From Bhargavaea massiliensis (GTDB lineage Bacteria; Bacillota; Bacilli; Bacillales_A; Planococcaceae), in NCBI RefSeq assembly GCF_018390575.1, contig NZ_JAHBCJ010000002.1, forward strand, positions 20,811 to 84,810: a DNA stretch of 64,000 bases. The letters run 5' to 3'. The translations under genes and the position numbers were made by a program. Shown one piece after another: positions 26,420-35,095 of this stretch. The notes beneath the pieces were generated by a model. It had not been told where the DNA came from and did not search any database. It was given only the letters and a program-made list of their open reading frames with translations. The first letter of the stretch is position 1. Each line of letters starts with the position of its first letter.

Positions 26420-27061
26420 ATGTCTTCCGAATTCACCAAACTGTTTGATGACTGGTCCAAAACCTATGACGATACAGTGGCGGGCACTGATCCGGAGTAC
26501 CGGGAGGTGTTTGTCCACTATGAAGAGATCTTGCAATCCGTGGCGGACAAAGCAAAGGGGCTGATCTTGGAGTTCGGGGTGGGAACCGGCAACCTGACGG
26601 AACAGATTCTCCGCCAGGGCAAGGAAGTGATTGGTTATGAGCCGTCGGGGGAGATGCGGAAAATCGCGGTGCAGAAGTTGCCCGGACTGACACTCTTCCA
26701 AGGGGACTTCATCGACTTCCCGGTTTCCGGACGGTCGCCCGATACGATCGTGAGCACCTATGCTTTCCATCACCTGACCGATGAAGATAAACGAACAGCG
26801 ATCTCCCGCTATCACGAAATGCTCAGTGGGCAAGGGAAAATCGTGTTTGCAGACACGGTATTTGCCAATGAAGAGGCGAAAGAGAAGATGATCCAGGATG
26901 CCCTGGATAAAAACTACACCCGCCTGGCCCAGGATCTGAAGACCGAATACTACACGACCATTCCGGTCCTGACCGGATTTTTCGAAGAAGTCGGCTTCGA
27001 CGTTGAATTCACCCGAAAGAACGACTTTGTTTGGCTGATTGAGGCAGTAAAGAAGAGCTGA
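26420..27061 (+). CDS. yrrT: SAM-dependent methyltransferase, YrrT-like
   Basis: A 213-residue class I methyltransferase with motif I LEFGVGTGNLTEQIL (near residue 50) and the acidic end of beta-2 in VIGYEPSGEM. Its position directly before mccA and mccB matches the Bacillus subtilis yrrT-mtnN-mccA-mccB operon that turns methionine-derived homocysteine into cysteine; YrrT is thought to act at the SAM/SAH stage. ATG 26420 follows AAAGGAGG. mtnN, which sits between yrrT and mccA in B. subtilis, is absent here. Confidence 0.88.
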   Translation: MSSEFTKLFDDWSKTYDDTVAGTDPEYREVFVHYEEILQSVADKAKGLILEFGVGTGNLTEQILRQGKEVIGYEPSGEMRKIAVQKLPGLTLFQGDFIDFPVSGRSPDTIVSTYAFHHLTDEDKRTAISRYHEMLSGQGKIVFADTVFANEEAKEKMIQDALDKNYTRLAQDLKTEYYTTIPVLTGFFEEVGFDVEFTRKNDFVWLIEAVKKS

Positions 27062-27104
27062 CGCTAGCCTGCCGAATCCAAAAGACCATCGCAGGAGGAT
27101 CCAA

Positions 27105-28067
27105 ATGAATGTTGCAAAAAATGTCCACGAACTTATTGGGAATACCCCGCTTGTCGAAATCAATTCATTCCCGTTGCCGGCAGGGGTGAGGCTGTTTGCC
27201 AAGCTGGAATTCATGAATCCGGGCGGCAGCGTCAAAGACCGTCTCGGACAATACCTGCTCCGCCAGGCTTTCAGGGAAGGGAATCTAAAAAAGGGCGGCA
27301 CGGTCATCGAGCCGACGGCCGGCAACACCGGGATCGGCCTCGCAATAGCCGCAATCCGCTACGGTGTCCGTGCCATCTTTGTGGTGCCCGAGAAATTTAG
27401 CCTGGAAAAGCAGACTCTCATGCGTGCGCTCGGGGCGGAAGTGGTCAATACCCCCACCGAGCTCGGAATGGAGGGCGCCATCGCCAAGACCGAGGAACTG
27501 CTTAAGGAAATTCCCGGATCCTATTGTCCGGGACAATTCCAAAACGCCTCCAATCCTGAGACGTATTACGAAAGCCTCGGGCCTGAACTGGTGCAGGACC
27601 TGGACGGCAAAATCGATGTCTTTGTTGCGGGAGCGGGGTCCGGAGGGACTTTCACTGGCACGTCGAAGTATCTGAAGGACCGTCTCGGAAACGTGAAATG
27701 CGTTATCGTTGAACCGGAAGGGTCCATCCTGAATGGCGGGCCATCGCAATCCCACAAAACGGAGGGAATCGGAATGGATTTCCTTCCGCCGTTCATCGAC
27801 CGGGGGCTCTTTGACGCTATCCATACCATTACGGACGAAGAGGCGTTTTCCCGATTGAGGGAAGCCGCAAGAAATGAAGGCCTTCTCGTCGGCAGTTCTT
27901 CCGGGGCGGCCCTAGCCGCCAGCCTGAAAGAGGCGGCCATAGCCCGTCCCGGAACGCATATCGTCACGATTTTTCCGGACAGCAGCGAACGCTATATTAG
28001 TAGCGGAATTTATGAAGAGGTGATTAGACATGAGGAAGAAAACGCAGTTAATTCATGGCGGGGTTAG
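27105..28067 (+). CDS. mccA: Cystathionine beta-synthase, O-acetylserine dependent
   Basis: A 320-residue PLP enzyme of the cysteine synthase/CBS family: NTPLVEI at the start, PLP Lys44 in NPGGSVKDRLG, GTVIEPTAGNTGIGLA, and the phosphate-cup GSGGTFTGTSKYL near 188. In Bacillus MccA joins homocysteine to activated serine to give cystathionine. Assignment over plain CysK rests on the yrrT and mccB neighbours. AGGAGGA precedes ATG 27105, and the 3' end overlaps mccB by 38 bases. Confidence 0.9.
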   Translation: MNVAKNVHELIGNTPLVEINSFPLPAGVRLFAKLEFMNPGGSVKDRLGQYLLRQAFREGNLKKGGTVIEPTAGNTGIGLAIAAIRYGVRAIFVVPEKFSLEKQTLMRALGAEVVNTPTELGMEGAIAKTEELLKEIPGSYCPGQFQNASNPETYYESLGPELVQDLDGKIDVFVAGAGSGGTFTGTSKYLKDRLGNVKCVIVEPEGSILNGGPSQSHKTEGIGMDFLPPFIDRGLFDAIHTITDEEAFSRLREAARNEGLLVGSSSGAALAASLKEAAIARPGTHIVTIFPDSSERYISSGIYEEVIRHEEENAVNSWRG

Positions 28068-29178
28068 CCGTGACCCGTATACCGGAGCGGTCTCGATTCC
28101 GATTTACCAGGCCAGCACATACAAACAGGATGGGGTCGGCAACTTCAAGTACGAATACGCACGCACGGGAAACCCGACAAGGGAGGCATTGGAAAGTCTG
28201 ATTGCAGATCTTGAAGGAGGCGCACGCGGATTCGCTTTCGCATCGGGGATGGCAGCCATCACGGCGACCGTCCAGCTGTTTAAGTCAGGGGATCATTTCC
28301 TTGTGACGGATGATGTATACGGCGGGACTTTCCGTGTGATGGATAAGATCTTCAGCCGCTTCGGAATCGAGGTATCGTTCGTTGATACAAGTGATCCGGA
28401 AACGGTCAAACAAGCGATCCGTCCGGAAACCAAGGCGATTTTCGTGGAAACGCCGACCAACCCGCTCCTGAAAGTGACAGACCTGGCGGAGATTTCCGGA
28501 ATCGCAAAAGAAAACGGACTCAAGCTGATTGTCGACAACACATTCAGCACGCCGTATTGGCAAAATCCGATCGAGCATGGCGCGGACATCGTCCTGCACA
28601 GCGCAACCAAATATTTGGGCGGGCACAGTGACGTTGTCGCAGGGCTTGTCGTCGCGAAAGACGAACAGCTTGGCGAAGAGCTGCACTTTGTCCAGAACTC
28701 CACGGGAGGGGTGCTGGCACCCCATGACAGCTGGCTGCTGATCCGGGGCATCAAGACGCTCGGCATCAGGATGGAAGAGATCGAACAAAACACCGAGCAG
28801 GTCGTCCGCTTCCTGACGGAACATGAGGCAGTCGGGAAGGTCTACTATCCTGGGTTGGAGGACCATCCGGGCCACGACGTGCATCAAAAGCAGGCAGGCG
28901 GGTTCGGCGGAATGGTTTCCTTTACAGTTGAGAGTCAGGAAAAGGCGCTGTCGCTGCTGGAAAAGGTCCGCTACTTCACGCTTGCCGAAAGCCTGGGAGC
29001 GGTCGAGAGCCTGATTTCCATCCCTGCCCTCATGACGCATGCTTCCATTCCAGTGGAGCGCCGCCACGAGCTGGGCATAGAGGATGGGCTGGTCCGGATC
29101 TCAGTCGGCCTGGAAGATCCCCTGGACCTGATTGAAGACCTGGAGCAGGCAATGGCCGCAAGAGAAATCCATGTGTGA
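28030..29178 (+). CDS. mccB: Cystathionine gamma-lyase
   Basis: A 382-residue Cys/Met metabolism PLP enzyme with GAVSIPIYQASTY, YEYARTGNPTREALE, the DNTFSTPYWQNP segment and the PLP Lys194 in HSATKYLGGHSD. It splits cystathionine into cysteine, 2-oxobutyrate and ammonia, finishing reverse transsulfuration begun by MccA. ATG 28030 lies inside the end of mccA and follows GAGGTG. A cystathionine beta-lyase or homocysteine gamma-lyase activity cannot be excluded from sequence alone. Confidence 0.92.
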   Translation: MRKKTQLIHGGVSRDPYTGAVSIPIYQASTYKQDGVGNFKYEYARTGNPTREALESLIADLEGGARGFAFASGMAAITATVQLFKSGDHFLVTDDVYGGTFRVMDKIFSRFGIEVSFVDTSDPETVKQAIRPETKAIFVETPTNPLLKVTDLAEISGIAKENGLKLIVDNTFSTPYWQNPIEHGADIVLHSATKYLGGHSDVVAGLVVAKDEQLGEELHFVQNSTGGVLAPHDSWLLIRGIKTLGIRMEEIEQNTEQVVRFLTEHEAVGKVYYPGLEDHPGHDVHQKQAGGFGGMVSFTVESQEKALSLLEKVRYFTLAESLGAVESLISIPALMTHASIPVERRHELGIEDGLVRISVGLEDPLDLIEDLEQAMAAREIHV

Positions 29179-29185
29179 GTGAATA

Positions 29186-29226
29186 AAACAGCGGAGACCC
29201 TCCCCGGAGCGGTCTCTGCTGTTTGT
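29186..29226 (+). terminator. Terminator of the yrrT-mccAB operon
   Basis: AAACAGCGGAGACC / GGTCTCTGCTGTTT, 14 pairs with one G-T, 7 bases after mccB. Confidence 0.9.
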
Positions 29227-29309
29227 ATGTGCGAAGGACTGCCAACCAGGGCAGGTTGAAGTGGTATACTGAGACTATTCAATTCAGCAGACAAAGGGGC
29301 ATGGACAAC

Positions 29310-29720
29310 ATGATTGCAACCGACTTGGACCGCGTTCGCGCGGATTTTGAAACGAGCGAATTTTTCCGGCATCTGGGCCTTCAAATCACCAGGCTGGATG
29401 AGGAAGATGTCGAGCTGTATCTTCCGTATAAACAGGAGCTGGACAATGTCCAGAGCACGGTGCACGGTGGCGTTTATATGAGCGTTCTTGATACGATGAT
29501 GGGGCTGAAAATCCGCCAGCTCGGCTTCGAGGCTCCTGTGACAATCCAGATGCAGACACAGTTCCTGAAGCCGCTCATCGGGGAATCCATGACCGCGCGC
29601 GCGGCACTGATCAACCAAAATCGGAGTACCGTCCTGATGGAAGGGAAATTGTATGACCAGGCAGGGGAACTGATCGGCTATGCCACTGCCACATTCAAAG
29701 TATCAACGACAAGGAAGTGA
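29310..29720 (+). CDS. Hotdog-fold thioesterase (PaaI-like)
   Basis: A 136-residue hotdog protein. NVQSTVHGGVYMSVLDTMMGLKIR contains the HGG motif and the following Asp expected at the active site of PaaI-type thioesterases. It likely hydrolyses an acyl- or aryl-CoA. The start at ATG 29310 is favoured, with AAAGGGG 10 bases upstream; ATG 29301 is too close. First of three tightly packed genes with pcp and a DinB-like gene. Confidence 0.85.
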   Translation: MIATDLDRVRADFETSEFFRHLGLQITRLDEEDVELYLPYKQELDNVQSTVHGGVYMSVLDTMMGLKIRQLGFEAPVTIQMQTQFLKPLIGESMTARAALINQNRSTVLMEGKLYDQAGELIGYATATFKVSTTRK

Positions 29721-29725
29721 TGTGC

Positions 29726-30346
29726 ATGAAAACGATTTTGCTCACGGGCTTTGAACCGTTTCTCGATTACCCCGTGAATCCGACGATGAGGATTGCGGAA
29801 GAGCTGGACAAAGTCACCATCGGAGACTATCAGGTTTGCACGCGCATTCTGCCGGTAGACTTCGGCAAGGCATCAGCCAGGCTGATCGGAGTGATCCGGG
29901 AAGTGGAGCCGGACGTCACGGTTTCCCTTGGATTGGCTGCCGGCCGGTACAAAATCACTCCTGAACGGATTGCGGTGAACGTGAAGGACGGAGCGGCAGA
30001 CAATGAGGGGCACAGTCCGGTGGACGAGCCGATTGAAGAAGAGGCGGCAGACGCCTACTTCTCTACGCTTCCTGTCCGCGGCATGGTCGATGCACTGCTC
30101 GAAGCCGGTCTCCCGGCTGAAATCTCCAACACAGCCGGCACGTATATGTGCAACAACGTCATGTACGCCGGGCTTCACTATGCCAAAACGGAGAGACCGG
30201 AAATGAAATCCGGCTTTATCCATATTCCCGCATCGCACGAACTGGCCATACGGCACGGGAAAATCCCGAGTTGGAGCCATGAGGACCTGTTGCGGGGAGT
30301 CAGGATCTGCCTGGAGGTTATTGCTGGGGAATCAAAGGGTGAATGA
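29726..30346 (+). CDS. pcp: Pyroglutamyl-peptidase I
   Basis: A 206-residue C15 peptidase beginning MKTILLTGFEPFLDYPVNPT. Catalytic Cys142 lies in AGTYMCNNVMYAG and the His follows in SGFIHIPASHE; the Glu is near residue 75-80 in the LGLAAGRYKITPERIA region. It removes N-terminal pyroglutamate from peptides. ATG 29726 is 8 bases after AAGGAAG and is preferred over GTG 29717. Confidence 0.94.
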   Translation: MKTILLTGFEPFLDYPVNPTMRIAEELDKVTIGDYQVCTRILPVDFGKASARLIGVIREVEPDVTVSLGLAAGRYKITPERIAVNVKDGAADNEGHSPVDEPIEEEAADAYFSTLPVRGMVDALLEAGLPAEISNTAGTYMCNNVMYAGLHYAKTERPEMKSGFIHIPASHELAIRHGKIPSWSHEDLLRGVRICLEVIAGESKGE

Positions 30347-30806
30347 GGCCTGCAGCCGCATCTTTCATCATCTTGAATGGCTTTCAGGTACAGTCATACA
30401 GATGGTCTCCAACCTGACCACGTGTGACTTCGGTTACCGTCCGGACCCGGATAAGAGGTCAATCGGTGAACTGCTTTCGCATATTGCCCTTATCTGTGAA
30501 GCGGATGCCCGGATATCGGATGAAGCATCGGAAAAGGAGATGGCGGACTATTATCAATCGGCGGAAGTAAATTCGCCTGAAGAGATCCTCAGCGCATTGC
30601 GAAACAACCTGAAAGGTCTTAAACAACGGTACGACAGGTATACCGAGACGGATTTGAATGTGACCACTACAAGCTGGTGGGGCACGACGGATACCCGGCT
30701 CGGCTGGCTTGTCCAAATCCTCACCCACATGGCGCACCATCGCGGACAGCTCCATTCGATGCTTGTCCGGATGGGAAAAGAACCCGGTATCCAATTGTTT
30801 GAATAG
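30339..30806 (+). CDS. DinB-family protein
   Basis: A 155-residue four-helix-bundle protein. GTG 30339, overlapping the pcp stop, is the probable start. Metal-binding His residues appear in ELLSHIALICEAD and LTHMAHHRGQLHSML, the DinB/YfiT triad pattern. Family members include thiol (bacillithiol) transferases and uncharacterised stress proteins. Its specific reaction is unknown. Confidence 0.8.
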   Translation: MNEACSRIFHHLEWLSGTVIQMVSNLTTCDFGYRPDPDKRSIGELLSHIALICEADARISDEASEKEMADYYQSAEVNSPEEILSALRNNLKGLKQRYDRYTETDLNVTTTSWWGTTDTRLGWLVQILTHMAHHRGQLHSMLVRMGKEPGIQLFE

Positions 30807-30848
30807 AAAAAGCGGCATTCCCCGATCAGAGGGAAATGCCGTTTTTTT
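30807..30848. terminator. Terminator after the DinB-like gene
   Basis: AAAGCGGCATTCCCC pairs with GGGAAATGCCGTTT (small bulge), followed by a T-run. Confidence 0.88.
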
Positions 30849-30898
30849 CGGTATTCATATTGCAGAGCAGGGGCTGTGTATAAGGGAAACCACCATCG

Positions 30899-31204
30899 TT
30901 ATTGCTGAACCAAGCGGATGAGAAGATGGGCGAGTGTGTGCTGCTGTTCTTTGTCGGCGACTTTCCACAGCTGTTGGAGCAGATGCTCCTCGCGGTTCCG
31001 GGGTTCTTCATGTTTCATGAGGTAATTGGCGACCATTTCGGCACCTTTTGCAAGTTGTTCTTCGCTCAGTCCCATCTTTTCGCCTTTATCCACCTTATGG
31101 GAGAGGAATTGCTTGAAGCGGTTAAAGTTCTCGAGAATCTGGTCTTTTTCCTCACTATCGTAATCCTGCATCTGATTTTCGATCTGATTCTTGAATTGGT
31201 CCAT
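30899..31204 (-). CDS. DUF3243 protein (YmfJ-like)
   Basis: A 101-residue soluble, charged helical protein (FNRFKQFLSHKVDKGEKMGLSEEQLAKGAEMVANYL) matching the DUF3243 family typified by B. subtilis YmfJ. Function unknown. Its start at ATG 31204 follows AAAGGAG on the minus strand. It stands alone between a terminator and the acetate-symporter promoter region. Confidence 0.85.
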   Translation of the reverse strand: MDQFKNQIENQMQDYDSEEKDQILENFNRFKQFLSHKVDKGEKMGLSEEQLAKGAEMVANYLMKHEEPRNREEHLLQQLWKVADKEQQHTLAHLLIRLVQQ

Positions 31205-31427
31205 GATGGGGCTCCTTTCAGATTCATGCTCATAACAGTATTTCCCGGTCGTGACAAACTCAAACTCTCGTATGAAGCAGAAAGAGAGTCATAGTGTTTT
31301 GGCGTTCCGGAATTCTGTCCCGTGTCTTTTTTCAGTGTCTGAAAGTCATGAAAGTCTGTTCCCGAAAATGGAATTACAAAATCTATTATGACTAAACTAC
31401 TATTTTTAACAGAATGATTAAAACCTT

Positions 31428-31456
31428 TTGAATATTTACTCCTCCTATTCTACAAT
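31428..31456 (+). promoter_or_regulatory. SigmaA-type promoter for the DUF485-symporter operon
   Basis: TTGAAT (31428-31433), a 17-base spacer and TACAAT (31451-31456), 42 bases before the start codon. Confidence 0.65.
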
Positions 31457-31497
31457 GAACCTATTATTCCGATGGATAGAGAAGGAGGGAATCATTC

Positions 31498-31875
31498 ATG
31501 AAGGTTGGAAACGTTTACACGGAAGGGCAGGCAGTTCCAAAGGAGGAACGGCAGAAAGCGTCGGACCGAAAAGCGGATGTTGACTTTTTACGGGTCGCAG
31601 AAAGCAGCAGGTTCAAGACGTTAGCGGAGAAGAAGAAAAAGTTTATTTTGCCGCTTACGATTTTCTTTCTGGTATTTTACTTTTCCTTGCCGATCCTGAC
31701 ATCGTATACCAATGTCCTGGAGAGGCCTGCGATTGGTGACATTTCCTGGGCCTGGATCTATGCGGTCGCCCAGTTCATTATGACGTGGGTTCTTTGCACG
31801 GTGTACGTCAGGAAGTTCCAGAAGTTCGACAAAGATGCAGATGAGATTATCGAGACAGAGATCAAGGGGGGATAA
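31498..31875 (+). CDS. DUF485 membrane protein, symporter partner
   Basis: A 125-residue protein with two hydrophobic helices (about 50-68 and 84-105) and a charged N-terminus, of the DUF485 family almost always found before ActP-type solute symporters. It is presumed to be an accessory subunit of the adjacent transporter. ATG 31498 follows GAAGGAGGG. A consensus cre lies inside its first codons (31505-31519). The symporter start follows 3 bases after its stop. Confidence 0.9.
   Translation: MKVGNVYTEGQAVPKEERQKASDRKADVDFLRVAESSRFKTLAEKKKKFILPLTIFFLVFYFSLPILTSYTNVLERPAIGDISWAWIYAVAQFIMTWVLCTVYVRKFQKFDKDADEIIETEIKGG
31505..31519 (+). promoter_or_regulatory. CcpA cre site in the first codons of the DUF485 gene
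   Basis: TTGGAAACGTTTACA matches the Bacillus cre consensus WTGNAARCGNWWWCA at every position. About 50 bases downstream of the -10 box, it fits a roadblock-type carbon catabolite repression site for the symporter operon. Confidence 0.7.
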
Positions 31876-31878
31876 GCT

Positions 31879-33408
31879 TTGAGCACTACAGTCATTGTCT
31901 TATTTTTGAGCATCGTGCTGCTGACGCTGTATATTACTTGGTGGGCGGCGAAGCGGACAACAAATGCCGGTGAATTCTATACGGCCGGCGGCGGCCTGAC
32001 CGGATGGCAGAACGGTCTTGCCATCGCGGGCGATTATTTGTCCGCCGCTTCGTTCCTCGGGATTGCCGGGATGATCGCACTTTTCGGTTTTGACGGATTC
32101 TTTTATTCGATCGGCTTCCTGATTGCTTATCTGGTTGTCATGTTCCTTGTCGCGGAACCGCTCCGGAACCTCGGCAAGTATACGCTTGCGGACATGATCA
32201 ATTCACGGTTTGACGCGAAAAAGGTCCGTGCGGCGGCTGCCTTCAGCACGATTACCATTGTCATTTTTTATATGATTGCACAGCTTGTCGGCGCAGGTGC
32301 GCTGATCCAGCTCCTGTTCGGTATTCCTTACTGGATCGCCGTCCTCCTCGTCGGTGTCATGATGACCATCTATGTTCTTTTCGGCGGAATGACGGCAACA
32401 AGCTGGGTACAGATCGTCAAGGCGGTCCTGCTCATGCTCGGTACAGTTGTCATCGCGGTACTGGTCTTTGCGCGCTTCGACTTCAGCATCATGACGATGT
32501 TCAGCGAGGTCAAGACGGCCACTGCACATGGCGAGGCCTTCCTGCAGCCGGGGCTGAAGTACACGGTCCCGCTTGATACCATCTCTCTTATGCTTGCATT
32601 GGTCCTTGGGACTGCCGGACTGCCACACATTCTGATGCGCTTCTTTACGGTCAAGGATGCCAAAACTGCACGCAGTTCCGTCGTGACGGCGACCTGGATT
32701 GTCGGGATTTTCTACATTCTGACCATCTTCCTCGGCTTCGGTGCCGCGGCATTTGTCGGCCATGAGGCGATCGTGGCGGCAAACTCGGCCGGAAACATGG
32801 CTGCACCGCTGCTTGCGGAAGCACTCGGCGGGGACTTGCTCATGTCATTTGTTTCGGCAGTGGCATTCGCAACCATTCTTGCGGTTGTGGCCGGTCTGGT
32901 CCTGACGGGTGCCTCGGCATTCGCTCATGACATTTACGGCCAGATCATCAAGAAGGGACAAGCCACACAGAAACAGGAGATGAAGGCTGCACGTCAGGCC
33001 TCCCTCTGGGTATCGGTATTCTCGATTCTCCTTGCACTTGGCGCACAGTCGCTGAATGTTGCGTTCCTCGTGTCGCTTGCTTTCTGTGTCGCGGCCAGTG
33101 CGAACCTTCCGGTCATCCTGTATACAATCTACTGGAAACGGTTCAACACGGCCGGCGCGATCACGGCGATGCTGTTTGGCCTCATCTCGGCACTTGTTCT
33201 CGTCGCAGTGAGCCCGAACGTCCTATCGCCGGAAGCCGGTGCTGCCATGTTCGTAGGCGAGCCACTCTTCCCGCTGACGAACCCGGCTATCGTTTCCGTA
33301 CCGCTTGGTTTCCTGGGCGGGTGGCTCGGCACTGTCCTCTCGAAAGAAGCGGACGCCAGGCGTTTTGCGGAGGTTTCGGTACGCGCAAACACAGGATACC
33401 GCGAGTAA
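31879..33408 (+). CDS. actP: Sodium/solute symporter, probable acetate permease
   Basis: A 509-residue SSS-family transporter with about 13 membrane helices. The TAGGGLTGWQNGLAIAGDY region and SAASFLGIAGM carry the conserved sodium-binding features of ActP/MctC proteins. It is expected to import acetate or another short carboxylate with sodium. The start is TTG 31879 with a G-rich ribosome binding site about 9 bases upstream. DUF485 pairing and the cre site both support a carbon-source transporter. Confidence 0.88.
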   Translation: MSTTVIVLFLSIVLLTLYITWWAAKRTTNAGEFYTAGGGLTGWQNGLAIAGDYLSAASFLGIAGMIALFGFDGFFYSIGFLIAYLVVMFLVAEPLRNLGKYTLADMINSRFDAKKVRAAAAFSTITIVIFYMIAQLVGAGALIQLLFGIPYWIAVLLVGVMMTIYVLFGGMTATSWVQIVKAVLLMLGTVVIAVLVFARFDFSIMTMFSEVKTATAHGEAFLQPGLKYTVPLDTISLMLALVLGTAGLPHILMRFFTVKDAKTARSSVVTATWIVGIFYILTIFLGFGAAAFVGHEAIVAANSAGNMAAPLLAEALGGDLLMSFVSAVAFATILAVVAGLVLTGASAFAHDIYGQIIKKGQATQKQEMKAARQASLWVSVFSILLALGAQSLNVAFLVSLAFCVAASANLPVILYTIYWKRFNTAGAITAMLFGLISALVLVAVSPNVLSPEAGAAMFVGEPLFPLTNPAIVSVPLGFLGGWLGTVLSKEADARRFAEVSVRANTGYRE

Positions 33409-33417
33409 CACCATACG

Positions 33418-33461
33418 AAAAAGCCGCTCCCGCCGGAAAATCCGGCAGGAGCGGCTTTTAT
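33418..33461. terminator. Terminator between symporter and permease genes
   Basis: AAAAGCCGCTCC ... GGAGCGGCTTTT with an inner CCGGAAAATCCGG hairpin, between convergent genes. Confidence 0.9.
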
Positions 33462-33506
33462 CTTTGCGATTGTGATAATAGGGAGCAGTGGACCGGACCG
33501 AAGAGG

Positions 33507-34910
33507 TCAGGCAATGAAATCTTCCTCCGGAACTTCTTCCGGCTGTTTTCTCATGTAGTAGCGGCCCTTGGTGGCAATTGCGAGCACGACAGTCAGGACA
33601 GCGGCAAGGATAGCCGCGAAAAACGCTGCGGTGCTGGCGAGGAACTCTCCCATGAAGCCGAGGGCGGCGATGGTGCCGAGGACACTCGCAACAATCAGGG
33701 AGACAGTTCCAACCGGGTTCCACTTATACAAGTATTGCTGACGGGCCTCGTAGTAGAGCGGCCCGATTTTTAGCACTTTTTTAACGATGAGCGCATCGGC
33801 GACCAGCACGGCGGCCCAAGCGAGCAGGAAGACTCCCTGGAATGTCATGACTGCACCGAGGTGGTCGACAATTCCGCCGAGCATCAGCATGATCGCGGCA
33901 ATGCCCGATACAACGACCCAGAAGCGTCGGCCCGGGGTGAACCGGAACATGTTCTCGAAAAAGTTCGAAAGAGACAGCGAAGCGCTGTAAATGTTGGTCA
34001 CGTTGATGCGGAGCTGGGTCAGCATCGTAAACAGTGCACCGCCCAGTCCCAAGAGCGTTACGATATAAACGCCCGGGTTGGCTTCGGCAAGGCGGACGCC
34101 GAACCAGATTCCGAGACCGCCCATGACGCCAAAGCAGAAGAACTGAGGGACAAATCCGATGATGATGGAGCCCTTTTTGATGTCTTTCGGCTTCAGGAAC
34201 CGGGTGTAGTCGGAAGCGAGCAGGGCGGTGAGCCCCATGATGCCGTGGTGCATCCCAATGCAAGCAAGAAGTGCTGTGCCGCCCACCTCTACGCCTTCTG
34301 GCATATACGTCCAGAACGAGCCTTCATAAACGGAAGGGGTAAAGAAGGAGAATGCAATCGCTGCGATCAGGAAGATAAAGAAGATCGGCAGTGACCACTT
34401 CTGAAGCTTGTCCAGCTGTTTGATACCGAACCAGTTCAGCGGGATGACGATGGTTCCGAAGAACACAATGAGCACCCATTCGGGGATGGAAGGGAAGAAA
34501 GTGTAGACGGCGGCAACCAGGATCAGCCCTTCAAACGCAACGTAGAGGATAAAGTTCGATGCGTAGATCAGGGAGGTGAGCGAGGCGCCGATATAGCCGA
34601 ATCCGCCGCCCCTTGACATCAGGTTGACGTTCATGCCGGATTTCGCGGAGAAATAGGCGATAAACGAACCGAGGATGCCGGCGACGATAATCGCGTAAGC
34701 TGAGGAGATCAGGGCGTTGATGGCGCCGAACTGCAGAGCCATAACACTGCCCATCTGGAAGTAGAAAATCGCAGTGGCGATTCCGAATGTGATGTTCGTG
34801 ATGCTCAGCCATCCCATTTTCCGTTCGGAACGGGGGACGCGGTCCAATGAATAGTCGTCAGTATGTGCTTCTTGTGCCGTTGTCTGCTTGTCTACGGACA
34901 CTGAAGTCAT
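33507..34910 (-). CDS. NCS1-family nucleobase permease (CodB-like)
   Basis: A 467-residue protein with about 12 membrane helices. The N-terminal DYSLDRVPRSERKMGWLSITNITFG and SRGGGFGYIGASL match NCS1 purine/cytosine permeases. It probably imports cytosine, a purine or allantoin-type compound by cation symport. The start at ATG 34910 has AAGGAG 8 bases upstream; the frame continues 26 codons further but without features. No nucleobase-catabolic gene is adjacent, so substrate is uncertain. Confidence 0.85.
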   Translation of the reverse strand: MTSVSVDKQTTAQEAHTDDYSLDRVPRSERKMGWLSITNITFGIATAIFYFQMGSVMALQFGAINALISSAYAIIVAGILGSFIAYFSAKSGMNVNLMSRGGGFGYIGASLTSLIYASNFILYVAFEGLILVAAVYTFFPSIPEWVLIVFFGTIVIPLNWFGIKQLDKLQKWSLPIFFIFLIAAIAFSFFTPSVYEGSFWTYMPEGVEVGGTALLACIGMHHGIMGLTALLASDYTRFLKPKDIKKGSIIIGFVPQFFCFGVMGGLGIWFGVRLAEANPGVYIVTLLGLGGALFTMLTQLRINVTNIYSASLSLSNFFENMFRFTPGRRFWVVVSGIAAIMLMLGGIVDHLGAVMTFQGVFLLAWAAVLVADALIVKKVLKIGPLYYEARQQYLYKWNPVGTVSLIVASVLGTIAALGFMGEFLASTAAFFAAILAAVLTVVLAIATKGRYYMRKQPEEVPEEDFIA

Positions 34911-35041
34911 TCGATCACTCCTTATTCTATTTGAGTTATGAATTTGGTAAAAACCACTCTCCCATGTGATGGATTTCACAATCTGCAACTAAAACAGCAT
35001 AACAAATATTTTGCATATCGGCAAGGTGTGTTCTAAATCAG

Positions 35042-35076
35042 AACAGAGCAAGGGAGCGGCTCCCTTGCTCTGTTAT
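35042..35076. terminator. Terminator downstream of the SDR gene
   Basis: AACAGAGCAAGGGAGC / GCTCCCTTGCTCTGTT, a 15-16 bp stem that would terminate the minus-strand SDR transcript ahead of the permease promoter. Confidence 0.85.
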
Positions 35077-35095
35077 TGGTCAGTTGAATTACAGA

